A DNA stretch of 64,000 bases from Azotosporobacter soli (GTDB lineage: Bacteria > Bacillota > Negativicutes > SG130): contig NZ_JAUAOA010000001.1 of assembly GCF_030542965.1 (NCBI RefSeq), positions 248,001 to 312,000 of the forward strand, in the 5' to 3' direction. This document shows, piece after piece, positions 55,488-64,000 of the stretch (within the stretch, counting starts at the first letter, position 1; every line of letters begins with the position of its first letter). Under the pieces are notes generated by a model. It made no database searches and had not been told where the DNA came from. It saw only the letters and a program-made list of their open reading frames with translations. The position numbers were made by a program, and so were the translations under genes.

Positions 55488-56615
55488 CTACTTTTTCGCC
55501 GCCTGCAGGATGATCGCCAGCGACAGTTCACCGGTATTATAGAGATCGACTTCTTTGATGAATTCGTCCGTAGTGTGAACCTTGGACATGCCGACGCCGA
55601 GTACCGCGGTCGGAATGCCATAGCTGTTAAAGAAGTTGGCATCGCTGCCGCCGCCGGTTCCGACGCAGGCGGCTTTCATGCCGAGCGATTCGACCGCTTT
55701 GACCGCAGTCGTCACGACATGCGCGCTTTCTTCCAACACGTACGGGTTATACGCCCGCTTGACGACGACCGTCGCCTTGCCGCCGCTTCTCGCACAAACG
55801 GTTTCAAACGTTTCTTTCATATGCGCGGTTTGCGCGGCGAGTTTGTCCATGTTGCGGCTACGCGCTTCGCATTTCAGTTCGACTTGGTCCGGTACGATGT
55901 TGGTCGCAACGCCGCCACTAATGAGGCCGACATTGGCTGTGGTTTCAAAATCGATGCGGCCCTGTTTTAATTCGGCCAGTGCTTTGCCGGCCACTACGAT
56001 CGCATTGACGCCTTCTTCCGGCGCAACGCCGGCATGCGCTTTTTTGCCATGTACCGTTACCAGAATGCTCTCCTGGCCAGGGGCCATGACGATGACTTCA
56101 CCCGGCGCACCGCTCGAATCGAGTGCATAGCCGAAATCGGCTTTCAGCAGCGACTGGTCGATGTTCTTCGAACCGTTCAAGCCGCCTTCTTCCGCTACGG
56201 TGAACACGATTTGCACATCGCCGTGCGGCAGCTGTTTTTCTTCCAAGAGACGCAGTGCTTCCAAAATGCCGGTCACGCCTGCTTTGTCGTCGCCGCCGAG
56301 AATCGTATCGCCCGCCGAGGTGATGATGCCGTCTTTCAAGACCGGCTCGATCCCAGTACAAGGTTCCACGCAATCCATATGCGCGGACAGCATGACGACC
56401 GGAGCGCCTGCCACATTGCCTTTTTTGTAAGCGATCAGGTTGCCGCAATCGCCGCCGATTTTACTGCCGGTATCGTCTTCCTTCACTTCGAGCCCGAGCG
56501 CCTTCAGCTTTGCAAGCAAAACATCCGCCACTTGCCGTTCTTTACGGGTCGACGCGGGGATTTTCACCAGTTCAAAAAATTCATCCAGCATTCGTTGCTT
56601 GTTTACCATGTTCAT
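55488..56615 (-). CDS. M20 family aminotripeptidase-like metallopeptidase (PepT-like)
   Basis: A 375-residue zinc peptidase: metal ligands in SAHMDCVEP, GDDKAGVTG and VAEEGGLNGSK, dimerisation lid in the middle (GKKAHAGVAPEEGVNAI), and late GGGSDANFF and late His. It matches the PepT-like peptidase T group common in Firmicutes. It likely releases N-terminal residues from tripeptides in the cytosol; amino-acid release would link loosely to the nearby glycine-sensing locus. AGGAGGAAAC precedes the ATG. Convergent with the micro-gene operon. Confidence 0.92.
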   Translation of the reverse strand: MNMVNKQRMLDEFFELVKIPASTRKERQVADVLLAKLKALGLEVKEDDTGSKIGGDCGNLIAYKKGNVAGAPVVMLSAHMDCVEPCTGIEPVLKDGIITSAGDTILGGDDKAGVTGILEALRLLEEKQLPHGDVQIVFTVAEEGGLNGSKNIDQSLLKADFGYALDSSGAPGEVIVMAPGQESILVTVHGKKAHAGVAPEEGVNAIVVAGKALAELKQGRIDFETTANVGLISGGVATNIVPDQVELKCEARSRNMDKLAAQTAHMKETFETVCARSGGKATVVVKRAYNPYVLEESAHVVTTAVKAVESLGMKAACVGTGGGSDANFFNSYGIPTAVLGVGMSKVHTTDEFIKEVDLYNTGELSLAIILQAAKK

Positions 56616-56745
56616 CTCTGTTTCCTCCTACATGCTTGCTGTCAGTAATGATTCCTACACCTTATTATTGTACACCGATTTTTTGCTTTCTTCCAGAACA
56701 CAAAAAATATTTATGTATTTATTTTTCAGTATATTGAAACAAGTC

Positions 56746-57915
56746 TCACGTATCCTTTTTCTCTACCTTGCAAAGCGGCGCTTTGGTGAGAATATCGCGT
56801 CCGAACTTGTCGCGCAGCCGGTCGACCGCTTCATACATCCGCTGTCGCTTGTCATCAGTCGGCGCAAAGAGCGACAGCTGGCCGCCGTCGGAGGTTTGCA
56901 GATTGCCGACCGTCACGCCGAGCAGGCGCACCCCCTCCTGTAGCGTCAGCTTGTCAAGCATCGCCTTGACGGTCTGATAGATTTCCTCATCATAACAGGT
57001 CGGTTCCGGCAAGGTCTGGCTGCGCGTCAGCGTCTTGAAGGAGGCGTAGCGCAGTTTCAGCGTCACCGTCCGGCCCGAAAGATTCAACTGCCGCAGCCGC
57101 CAAGCGACTTTTTCCGTCAACGCGAGCAATTGGTTCAGGATTTCCTCGCGTCCCAAGAGATCCTTGGCAAACGTCTCTTCATTGCCGACGGATTTCGGCG
57201 CGTAATCCGATTCGACCGGGCGATCGTCAATCCCTTTTGCCAGGCGCTGCATATCGGCAGCCGCCTGTCCGAGCTGTCGCACCAGCCGCAACGGATCGAG
57301 CGCCGCGAGTTGCCCGATCGTCTTGATGCCCATTTCGAGCAGCACTTTAGCGGTAGCCGGTCCGACACCCCACATCCGCTTGATCGGCATTTCCTCTAAA
57401 AACGCCTGTTCTTCACCCGGCTGCACGACAACGAGACCCGCCGGTTTTTTAAGATCGGAAGCCAATTTGGCGAGAAATTTGTTCGGCGCCAATCCGGCTG
57501 AGGCCGTCAGATTGAGCTCTTTGGCAATCCGCTCTTTGATCGCCAGCGCAATTGACACCGGATCAGGGTATAGTCTGTCCATGCCGCTGATATCGAGAAA
57601 TGCCTCATCCAACGAGAGCGGCTCGACGAGCGGCGAAAAATCAGCCATGATCGCGCGGATTTTTTTTGATTCCTGTGTATATTTGCGATGATCGCAAGGC
57701 AAAAAGATGCCGTCCGGGCAGCGCCTTCTCGCTTCGGCCATCGGCATCGCCGAGTGCACGCCAAAACGACGCGCTTCATAAGAGGCGGTCGCTACCACGC
57801 CGCGACTGCCGATGCCGCCGACAATCACCGGTTTTCCCTGATATTCGGGATGGTCGCGTTGTTCCACCGAGGCGAAAAACGCATCCATGTCCACATGCAA
57901 GATCCAGCGTTGCAA
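56746..57915 (-). CDS. dinB: DNA polymerase IV (DinB, Y family)
   Basis: A 389-residue translesion polymerase. ILHVDMDAFFASVEQ (catalytic Asp) and PLSLDEAFLDISG (catalytic Asp-Glu) are intact, helix-hairpin-helix MWGVGPATAKVLLEMGI is present, and QLSLFAP near the C-terminus is a beta-clamp-binding motif. It bypasses damaged bases. Length slightly longer than E. coli (351). No LexA-type operator was identified by eye upstream. Confidence 0.96.
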   Translation of the reverse strand: MQRWILHVDMDAFFASVEQRDHPEYQGKPVIVGGIGSRGVVATASYEARRFGVHSAMPMAEARRRCPDGIFLPCDHRKYTQESKKIRAIMADFSPLVEPLSLDEAFLDISGMDRLYPDPVSIALAIKERIAKELNLTASAGLAPNKFLAKLASDLKKPAGLVVVQPGEEQAFLEEMPIKRMWGVGPATAKVLLEMGIKTIGQLAALDPLRLVRQLGQAAADMQRLAKGIDDRPVESDYAPKSVGNEETFAKDLLGREEILNQLLALTEKVAWRLRQLNLSGRTVTLKLRYASFKTLTRSQTLPEPTCYDEEIYQTVKAMLDKLTLQEGVRLLGVTVGNLQTSDGGQLSLFAPTDDKRQRMYEAVDRLRDKFGRDILTKAPLCKVEKKDT

Positions 57916-57963
57916 AAAGCATCGTCCTTTCTTTTCCCTTTGAACTAATTGGCCGTCCCAGGC

Positions 57964-58653
57964 TCAGCTTTCAAAGAGTTCCAATTCTTTGCCGCCGCTC
58001 TCGCTGCGGCGACGGCTGCATTTTTCACACAGCGCCACATATTTGTCGACGCTGCCGACGTCGACCGTACTTTCCCGGTTCGCCGCGCCATTGTCGATTT
58101 TATAAGAAATGTACGCTTCCCGCCCGCAGTCCACACAAACCGCGTGCAGTTTGTCCACGTATTTCGCCTTGCAGGCCAAAACCGGCACGATGCCGAACGG
58201 TTCGCCCGATGAATACATGTCGAGTCCGGCCATGACGACTCTCTTTCCTTTGGCAACCAGATGTTCGACCACCTTAAGCAAGCCGTCGTCAAAAAACTGC
58301 ACTTCGTCGATGCCGATCACATTCGCCTTCCAATCGACCTGCGCCAACAGTTCCGCCGAATTTTGCACGACCACCGCCTGCATCGAGCCCGACAATTGGC
58401 GCGTAAGTTCCGCCACCAGCTCTGTCGGCTCTTCGCCATTGTTCAAATGGACTTCGACGATCGTCTCCACTTTGCGGCGCACTTCGCCATATTCATGCGT
58501 CGAAACCTGGTTCTGATCATAACGGCTGTCTACAGCCGGCTTGAACAGTTGATACGTCTGCCCGGCAATACGCGCTCGCTTTAAACGCCGGATCAGCTCC
58601 TCACTTTTTCCGCAATACATCGAACCGAAAATCAATTCACTCCATCCGCACAT
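57964..58653 (-). CDS. tdk: Thymidine kinase
   Basis: A 229-residue type-II thymidine kinase. P-loop FGSMYCGKSEEL, lasso region, IGIDEVQFF, zinc ligands C-x2-C in AVCVDCGREA and a second pair near the C-terminus (CEKC). AAGGAG lies about 10 bases before ATG 58653, and only 1 base before an ATG three codons earlier, so I choose the later start. Salvages thymidine to dTMP. Confidence 0.95.
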   Translation of the reverse strand: MCGWSELIFGSMYCGKSEELIRRLKRARIAGQTYQLFKPAVDSRYDQNQVSTHEYGEVRRKVETIVEVHLNNGEEPTELVAELTRQLSGSMQAVVVQNSAELLAQVDWKANVIGIDEVQFFDDGLLKVVEHLVAKGKRVVMAGLDMYSSGEPFGIVPVLACKAKYVDKLHAVCVDCGREAYISYKIDNGAANRESTVDVGSVDKYVALCEKCSRRRSESGGKELELFES

Positions 58654-58770
58654 CGGGGTCATTCTCCTTATCTCATCCGGAAATTTTTCAAACGCTCACA
58701 TTCTATAGTATAACGCAAAACGGGAGGAGAGGCCATGTCCGCACAGCCGCTCCTCCCGTTTTTCATCCCG

Positions 58771-60168
58771 CTATTTTCCCGGCGTCCCCTGCAACCAAGA
58801 GGCGCTCTCCTTATTCATGTCGCGCGCCGCACGAACAAACGCCTCCAGCGGCGTAAACTCTTTCGTATTGCTGCCGTAAGCATACGCGCCGACAAACCTC
58901 TCATCGGCCACGCTGTACACTTCCTGTTGCAGCGTGATATAGTAACGGTTTTCCTGATCTTTGACCTTCCGCGCCAACACCTTCGGCACGATCAGCACCT
59001 GACAGCCCTGTTCTTTAGCCAGGCGGAACAATTCCAAGCGCGGCGCGTCTTCGCTCGCCATCACATAATCCGAAAAGACCCGCCAGTACTGATCTTTGAG
59101 GACCTGGTTCATATAGTAAAACTCGCTGTTCAATTCCGCCGGCAACTCGTTGGCCAGCGGCGCAACATATCCTTTGGCTTCGAGATATGGCTTATATACG
59201 CCTTTCCACTTAACCGGCTGATGTGTTTCTTCTTCTAAAATCCGCTGCTTATCATAATAATTTTTCATTGCATAATCCAGATAGACCGCCATGCTGTGCG
59301 GACGATCTTCCAGTTTTTTCGGCACTTCCCAATGTTCCTCCGGGCCGAATTGCTGATAACCGCCGACCAGCTGCGTCAACGCATAGGGCACGGGATCGCC
59401 TTTGTTGATAAAGCGCTGCAAGCGGATCACATTTTTCTCTTTTTCGGCAAAGGCCGCATTGCCGACTGCCGGAGCGCCGAACGTGATGACTTTCAGTTCT
59501 TCCGGCAAAACGCCCATGTCGAGCAACCGAGCCGCCAATAGCGTCGCCGCCGCGCCGCCCAGGCTATGGCCGACCAGAACCAGTTCCGTTCCGGGTTCAT
59601 TGCGCAACCGTTCCAAAAGTCTATGCTGTTCCGGTTTCAGATCCGCCCCTTCTTCCTCGAACACCAGCATCGATTGGACGTATTGGTGAAAGCCTTTGTG
59701 CACCAACGGACTATCGCCCGTCACCCCTTTGCGCTGGCTGTACGCCTCAAATTCCTGACGATCCGTCCCGCCGTAAGGCACCTTGCCCCAACGCAGATCC
59801 ACGGAAACATCTTTCTCACTCTCCGTTCCCGCGACCGCCAGCAGATAGTCCGGCAAGCCGTCACCGCCCATCGTCCGCATCAGGAAAAATTTAGCGTCAA
59901 CCGCAACGTCATTTTTTTGAAAGCCGCGCAGTTCCCACCCTTCCTGCTCCAGCGCCGCAAAGGTAAGATTGCCGAAACGATCCTGATACGCCGCCATGCA
60001 GGAAACCGCCGCCAAGTAAATCTGCCGTGCTTCTTTATAATCTTCGGCCGCCCCAGCCAAAGCCCGGCAAGGCTCCGTCAGGAGAAGCAAGGCAACAAGC
60101 AGCAGGCACGCCTTGTTCAGCTTCAATATTTCCGCCTCCTTTTCTAGCTCATCCTTCTTCTGTACCAA
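58771..60168 (-). CDS. Secreted class 3 lipase family protein
   Basis: A 465-residue exported alpha/beta hydrolase. Signal peptide at about 18-38 (KACLLLVALLLLTEPCRALAG). Nucleophile elbow VGHSLGGAAA; Asp in NKGDPVPY; His candidate in RPHSMAVYLDY, giving the lipase_3 triad order. The last 120 residues form an extra domain of unknown type. The ATG-first start leaves a long charged N-region; a later in-frame start near residue 16 (LKLNK) would give a more usual signal. Predicted periplasmic or secreted ester hydrolase; substrate unknown. Confidence 0.87.
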   Translation of the reverse strand: MVQKKDELEKEAEILKLNKACLLLVALLLLTEPCRALAGAAEDYKEARQIYLAAVSCMAAYQDRFGNLTFAALEQEGWELRGFQKNDVAVDAKFFLMRTMGGDGLPDYLLAVAGTESEKDVSVDLRWGKVPYGGTDRQEFEAYSQRKGVTGDSPLVHKGFHQYVQSMLVFEEEGADLKPEQHRLLERLRNEPGTELVLVGHSLGGAAATLLAARLLDMGVLPEELKVITFGAPAVGNAAFAEKEKNVIRLQRFINKGDPVPYALTQLVGGYQQFGPEEHWEVPKKLEDRPHSMAVYLDYAMKNYYDKQRILEEETHQPVKWKGVYKPYLEAKGYVAPLANELPAELNSEFYYMNQVLKDQYWRVFSDYVMASEDAPRLELFRLAKEQGCQVLIVPKVLARKVKDQENRYYITLQQEVYSVADERFVGAYAYGSNTKEFTPLEAFVRAARDMNKESASWLQGTPGK

Positions 60169-60194
60169 TACGCCTTTTTTCCCTTTACTCCTGC

Positions 60195-61358
60195 TTAATT
60201 CCGCACCCGCTGCGGTTCACGCACAAACATCGTCAAAATAAACCCGAGCAGCGGCAACACCGTCAGGATCTCAAAGACCAGCGGCAATCCCCAAACGTCC
60301 GCCAATTTCCCGAGCCCGGTAACGCCCATCGTGCCGAGACCGATGCTAAAACCGAGCGTCAGACCCGACGCCATGCCGATATTCTTCGGCATCATGCGCT
60401 GCGCGAAGACCATGCTGCTGGTCGCCGTCGCCGACAGCAAAATGCTGATCAGCGCCAATAAAAGAAAGAGCGACGCGCCCTGCGCCGTCATAAACAGATA
60501 GAGCAGCGCGGCGATCGGCAGCGTCGAATAGAGCATCACCTTTTTGCTGCCGTATTTGTCGCTCATCGTGCCGCCAATCAGTGTGCCGACGACGCCTGCA
60601 CCGAGGAAGATCGTCAGGAGCGAGCTGACGTATACGCTCTCGCCGCCCAGATACGCCATATAGTAAAGCGGCACGAACGTGCCAAGCCCCGAGCTGATCG
60701 TTGCCCGCGTCAGAATCATGCCGAGCAGCGCCATCAGCGGCCAGCTGACCGCCTCTTTCAGCGTTCCAAGCGTACTGGCGCCGCGCACCGTCATCTGCGG
60801 GAACTGATGCATCACCGACAGCAACGCAATAAAGATCAGGATACTGGGCAGCGCATACCAGAGCAAACGATAACTCTCGCCGCCGAGCAGCAACGAGCCG
60901 AGCAACAAGGAACCGAGCGCCACGCCCGCATAGCCGCCGACCGAAAACACGCTGATGCATTTTCCTTTCGCGACGCCGCTCAATTGATTGACCGTCTTCG
61001 CCGCTTCGGGATGAAAGGCCGCGTTGCCGAAACCGCTGATCGCCGTACAGAGCAGCACCAGATAATAATTCGGTGCAAAGAGCGACGCCGTCATAAACAG
61101 TCCGGTCAACAGACAGCCCATCGGCATCAGCCAGGGCCGGTGCTTCTTATCGCTGAAATAGCCGAACAGCGGCTGCGTGATCGACGCGGCAATATTCTGC
61201 ACCAGCACAATCGCACTGACCTCCGCATACGACAAGGCAAATTTCGCTTTCAAAAACGGCAGCGCCACATATAACGCGCCCGGCGATAAATCGGCCACAC
61301 AGTGCGCAAGACCGAGCAGCCAAACCGATTTCGGCACGGCTTTTAATAATTCGTTCAT
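60195..61358 (-). CDS. MFS exporter, fosmidomycin-resistance-like
   Basis: A 387-residue, 12-helix major facilitator. ATG 61358 is preceded by GGGGAG and starts MNELLKAVPKSVWLLGLAHC. The loop FGYFSDKKHRPWLMP and LCTAISGFGNAAFHPEAAK match the Fsr/YfnC subgroup of drug exporters. It is alone on its transcript. Substrate cannot be deduced; fosmidomycin resistance is only the name of the family founder. Confidence 0.88.
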   Translation of the reverse strand: MNELLKAVPKSVWLLGLAHCVADLSPGALYVALPFLKAKFALSYAEVSAIVLVQNIAASITQPLFGYFSDKKHRPWLMPMGCLLTGLFMTASLFAPNYYLVLLCTAISGFGNAAFHPEAAKTVNQLSGVAKGKCISVFSVGGYAGVALGSLLLGSLLLGGESYRLLWYALPSILIFIALLSVMHQFPQMTVRGASTLGTLKEAVSWPLMALLGMILTRATISSGLGTFVPLYYMAYLGGESVYVSSLLTIFLGAGVVGTLIGGTMSDKYGSKKVMLYSTLPIAALLYLFMTAQGASLFLLLALISILLSATATSSMVFAQRMMPKNIGMASGLTLGFSIGLGTMGVTGLGKLADVWGLPLVFEILTVLPLLGFILTMFVREPQRVRN

Positions 61359-61605
61359 TTCGACTCCCCTATCCAGTTCCCAAACAACTATTTTCTTTCT
61401 CGTTATATCATAAACTTTATTTCTTCGCTTCACCATAACGAAACCCTGCCAACGGCCTGCGAAAATCATTTTATCTTTTATCACGTTTCCGTCCCAAGCG
61501 CCAACTTTATCACCTTTTGCCAACAACAAGAAAGAGCCCTCTCAGATGAGACGACTCTCGCTTGTCCTTGCTATATGATTCCGTCCCTGGAAATACAGTC
61601 AGTTC

Positions 61606-61848
61606 TTAGTGGAATTCACCGCGCAAGCGGGCCAGCTCTACCTGGCTTTCAAAATAGTACCAGCGCGTCGATTTTCCCATCACGCAGCGCAGTGCATCAA
61701 TTTTCCCTGCCAGCGCCAGCGCTCTGATTGCATTGACATCGAAACCATTTGAGGAATAATAGTTTGCTGAAACAAAACCTTTGCGCTGCAATTCTCTGCG
61801 ATTCTTCGTAGCATCTCTGCTGTCGACTTCCATCTGCCATATTGCCAT
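61606..61848 (-). CDS. Small hypothetical protein
   Basis: An 80-residue soluble protein (MAIWQMEVDSRDATKNRREL start; RALALAGKIDALRCVMGKSTRWYYFES middle). AAGGG precedes ATG 61848, which I prefer to the longer open frame. The middle resembles a small helix-turn-helix-like helical pair with aromatic tail, but no family was recognised. Function unknown. Confidence 0.6.
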   Translation of the reverse strand: MAIWQMEVDSRDATKNRRELQRKGFVSANYYSSNGFDVNAIRALALAGKIDALRCVMGKSTRWYYFESQVELARLRGEFH

Positions 61849-62396
61849 CGTTCCCTTCAGCCCCTTTCTTATTCTCCGGCATCCGCGATTAGACACCTCT
61901 ATCTTACACCGTCTAACGCAACTCATTGTTATCCGGATGTAAACACTGCGTAAAAAGCGCAAAAGGGACCGCCTCCCTCAAGAGACAGTCCCTCCGTATA
62001 TCCACGTTGCAATCGCAGCAGGCAAACGACGCTTTGCCGCAAGAAGACGCCCACCGCTTCTACCAAGCAAAAGAAGCGTGGGATACTGCGTTGCCAATGC
62101 GCCTTTGACCGACTGCTGCCGTTCACTCATCCAGCCATTCATACCCCTCACTCCTTTGCACTATAATCTAATAAAACACATTTTACTCTTACCTATGTTA
62201 AATTATAGATTCCTGTACAGGATTCCTGCTTTTTTAACTATTTAAACATAGGAAAGTAATTTAGCAGCATCGTCCGCCTTTCTTTTTTCGCACAAATTCG
62301 GCATCTTACAAAAACGAGCAGGAGCTTTGCAGCGCAGCCAGAATACAGTCTATAAGAACATGGCTTGCATCTTGAACAAAAAGGAAGGCGCGCATT
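61849..62396. other. Intergenic stretch upstream of diguanylate cyclase
   Basis: AT-rich in its right half; no gene, riboswitch core or convincing promoter recognised by eye. It contains a weak inverted repeat gggac/gtccc near 61965-61995. Confidence 0.4.
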
Positions 62397-63902
62397 ATGG
62401 ATTATGCTGAAAAAAATCTTCTTCCCTCCTTCCCTGGCGCAAGCACGGACGAGCAGCTGCACTTTTTACAGACACTGATCAATTCCATCGCCAGTCCTGT
62501 TTTTTATAAAGATTGCACCGGAATATACCAGGGCTGCAACAAAGCTTTTGAAGAATATCTCGGCAAACGCAAAGAGGAAATCATCGGCAAGTCGGTCTAC
62601 GACTTAGCGCCGCCCGATCTTGCCGCCCAGTACGAAGAAATGGATCGCGCACTCTTCGAACAGGGCGGCCAACAAACCTACGAAGCCTCGGTCCTTTATG
62701 CCGACGGCAGCCGCCGCGACGTCGTTTTCAACAAATCGCTTTATTATACGAAAGACGGCGTCTTGGCCGGATTAGTCGGCATCATTTGGGATATCACCGA
62801 ACGCAAGCAGCTCGAGCAGGTCTATCTGGACACGCAAAACACGCTGCAGGAAAAAGTCGTGCAGCGCACCTTTGAACTGCAAAAAGCCAATGAAACATTG
62901 CACGAGAAAATACTCGAACTCGAACAGATGACCGCCGCCCTATCCAGTTCCGAAGAAAAATTTTCCAAAGCGTTTCACTACTGTTCCGACGCCATCGGCC
63001 TGTTTCGTCTGCACGACGAACGTTACATCGAGGTCAACGACGCTTTTATCGAGCTCTTCGGTTACAGCCGCGAAGAAATCATCGACCATAAGTCTACCGA
63101 ATTCGGCCTCTGGCTTTATCCCGAAGAACGCGCCAACGCCTTTAAACTCGCACGTGAGCAGGGCTCGTTTCGCGATCTTGAATCCGCCTGGCTCAATAAG
63201 AACGGCGATGTTCGCATCGGTCTTTGCTCCGCGGCGTCGGTCGAGATCGACGGCGAAACCTGCATCTTATTCATCGTGCATGATTTCACCGAACGCAAAC
63301 GCATCGAAAACGAGCTGCGCGCCACGCGCGACGACCTGGAACGGCAAGTCAAGCGGCGCACGCAGGAGTTATACGATCTGAACAGCGCTCTTTTGCAGCT
63401 CTCGTCCTCGGACGGCCTGACCGGCCTGGCCAACCGCCGCGCACTCGATGACTTTCTCGAACGGCAATGGCAGCAATGCAAACGCCGTCAGACGCCTCTA
63501 GCATTCATCATGATCGACGTCGACTTCTTCAAGGAATATAATGATCTCTACGGCCATCTCTCCGGCGACGAATGCCTGAAAAAAGTCGCTCGCACATTGC
63601 AAAACTCCTTAAAACGTTCCAGCGATTTTGCCGCCCGCTTCGGCGGCGAGGAATTCGCCGCCGTTTTGCCCGACACCGACCTGAGCGGCGCGACCTTGCT
63701 CGCCGAAGAGCTTCGCGCAGCAATCGAGGCGCTCGGCATCGCCCATCACGCTTCCGCAGTCAGCACGGTCCTGACGATCAGCTTGGGCGTGACCGCGCTC
63801 ATCCCCCAGAAGAGAGATGTACTCTCCTCGCTGCTCGCCGCAGCCGATCAGGCGCTCTACAAGGCCAAACGAGCCGGACGCAATCGGGTGGAACGCGCAT
63901 AA
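62397..63902 (+). CDS. PAS-PAS-GGDEF diguanylate cyclase
   Basis: A 501-residue cytosolic signalling protein without membrane helices. PAS1 at about 20-140 (SPVFYKDCTGIYQGCNKAFEEYLG), a coiled-coil, PAS2 at about 190-310 (IEVNDAFIELFGYSREEI), then GGDEF domain with active-site GGEEF (416-420) and an intact inhibitory I-site RSSD (407-410). It should make c-di-GMP from GTP with product feedback inhibition. No EAL domain. GGAAGG precedes the ATG. It could supply the ligand for the pel riboswitch and PelD I-site 30 kb away, though any cyclase could. Confidence 0.95.
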   Translation: MDYAEKNLLPSFPGASTDEQLHFLQTLINSIASPVFYKDCTGIYQGCNKAFEEYLGKRKEEIIGKSVYDLAPPDLAAQYEEMDRALFEQGGQQTYEASVLYADGSRRDVVFNKSLYYTKDGVLAGLVGIIWDITERKQLEQVYLDTQNTLQEKVVQRTFELQKANETLHEKILELEQMTAALSSSEEKFSKAFHYCSDAIGLFRLHDERYIEVNDAFIELFGYSREEIIDHKSTEFGLWLYPEERANAFKLAREQGSFRDLESAWLNKNGDVRIGLCSAASVEIDGETCILFIVHDFTERKRIENELRATRDDLERQVKRRTQELYDLNSALLQLSSSDGLTGLANRRALDDFLERQWQQCKRRQTPLAFIMIDVDFFKEYNDLYGHLSGDECLKKVARTLQNSLKRSSDFAARFGGEEFAAVLPDTDLSGATLLAEELRAAIEALGIAHHASAVSTVLTISLGVTALIPQKRDVLSSLLAAADQALYKAKRAGRNRVERA

Positions 63903-63967
63903 AACTTGTTTTTTAAAACGTGTGCCGCCAAAGCGAAATCAAGCGGGACGTTTTTTTACACAAAGAG

Positions 63968-64000
63968 CCGAAGCGGGTCGATACAATCGACCCGCTTCGG
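63968..64000 (+). terminator. Terminator hairpin at window end
   Basis: Perfect 14-bp stem ccgaagcgggtcga / tcgacccgcttcgg with 5-base loop; the T-run lies beyond the window. Confidence 0.75.

Overview
The window looks like chromosome from a diderm Firmicute of the Negativicutes (Sporomusa/Anaeromusa-like). Firmicute-style cis-regulation (SAM-I, TPP, tandem glycine and c-di-GMP-I riboswitches with intrinsic terminators, strong AGGAGG ribosome sites) sits beside genes that need an outer membrane: a beta-barrel protein ending in Phe, LplT/Aas lysophospholipid recycling and HlyD-type adaptors. The taxon is inferred from gene content; no rRNA is present. Most of the window is moderately GC-rich; about 19.4-22.5 kb is a visibly AT-rich accessory patch.

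Layout. 0-3.6 kb (minus): redox operon of a Pro/Thr-rich secreted protein, ApbE flavin transferase, a ferric-reductase-like membrane protein and an OmpR/histidine-kinase pair (kinase cut by the window edge). 3.8-6.6 kb: a gene fragment, a MORN-repeat protein, and a TetR-methyltransferase pair behind a promoter with two operators. 6.8-8.8 kb: convergent copper genes (Met-rich secreted protein, multicopper oxidase). 9-10.9 kb: a 203-bp imperfect palindrome, a truncated tRNA, a VOC protein and an AraC regulator. 11.4-16.7 kb: lplT, a serine hydrolase and aas. 16.8-22.4 kb: WYL regulator, peptidase E, two XRE regulators with palindromic operators, an orphan membrane protein and a Fic/Doc protein. 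22.8-23.8 kb: two tRNA-Arg genes around a second VOC gene, then a cluster of DnaA boxes. 24-29.5 kb: polyphosphate metabolism (ppk and two Ppx/GppA genes, one with altered motifs).

29.5-40.5 kb is a Pel-type exopolysaccharide operon under a c-di-GMP-I riboswitch whose terminator overlaps the aptamer. It encodes a separate GH114-like hydrolase, an epimerase-PelD fusion with a dead GGDEF domain but an intact RxxD I-site, PelE-, PelA-deacetylase-, PelF- and PelG-like proteins, and a coiled-coil plus beta-barrel outer-membrane protein where PelB would be expected. 40.7-44.7 kb: a TetR-controlled HlyD adaptor and two ABC-2 permeases with no ATPase. 44.7-50.2 kb: TPP-riboswitch thiamine operon thiS-G-H-F-(ThiD2-ThiE)-C.

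50.2-64 kb: Asp/Glu racemase with LysR regulator, UspA, SAM-riboswitch metY, then the most unusual locus: two complete tandem glycine riboswitches in series, each with its own near-consensus promoter and terminator, leading to three tandem 27-codon genes for nearly identical one-helix membrane peptides. After it come an M20 peptidase, dinB, tdk, a secreted class-3 lipase, an MFS exporter, a small unknown protein and a PAS-PAS-GGDEF diguanylate cyclase that could feed the Pel c-di-GMP circuit.
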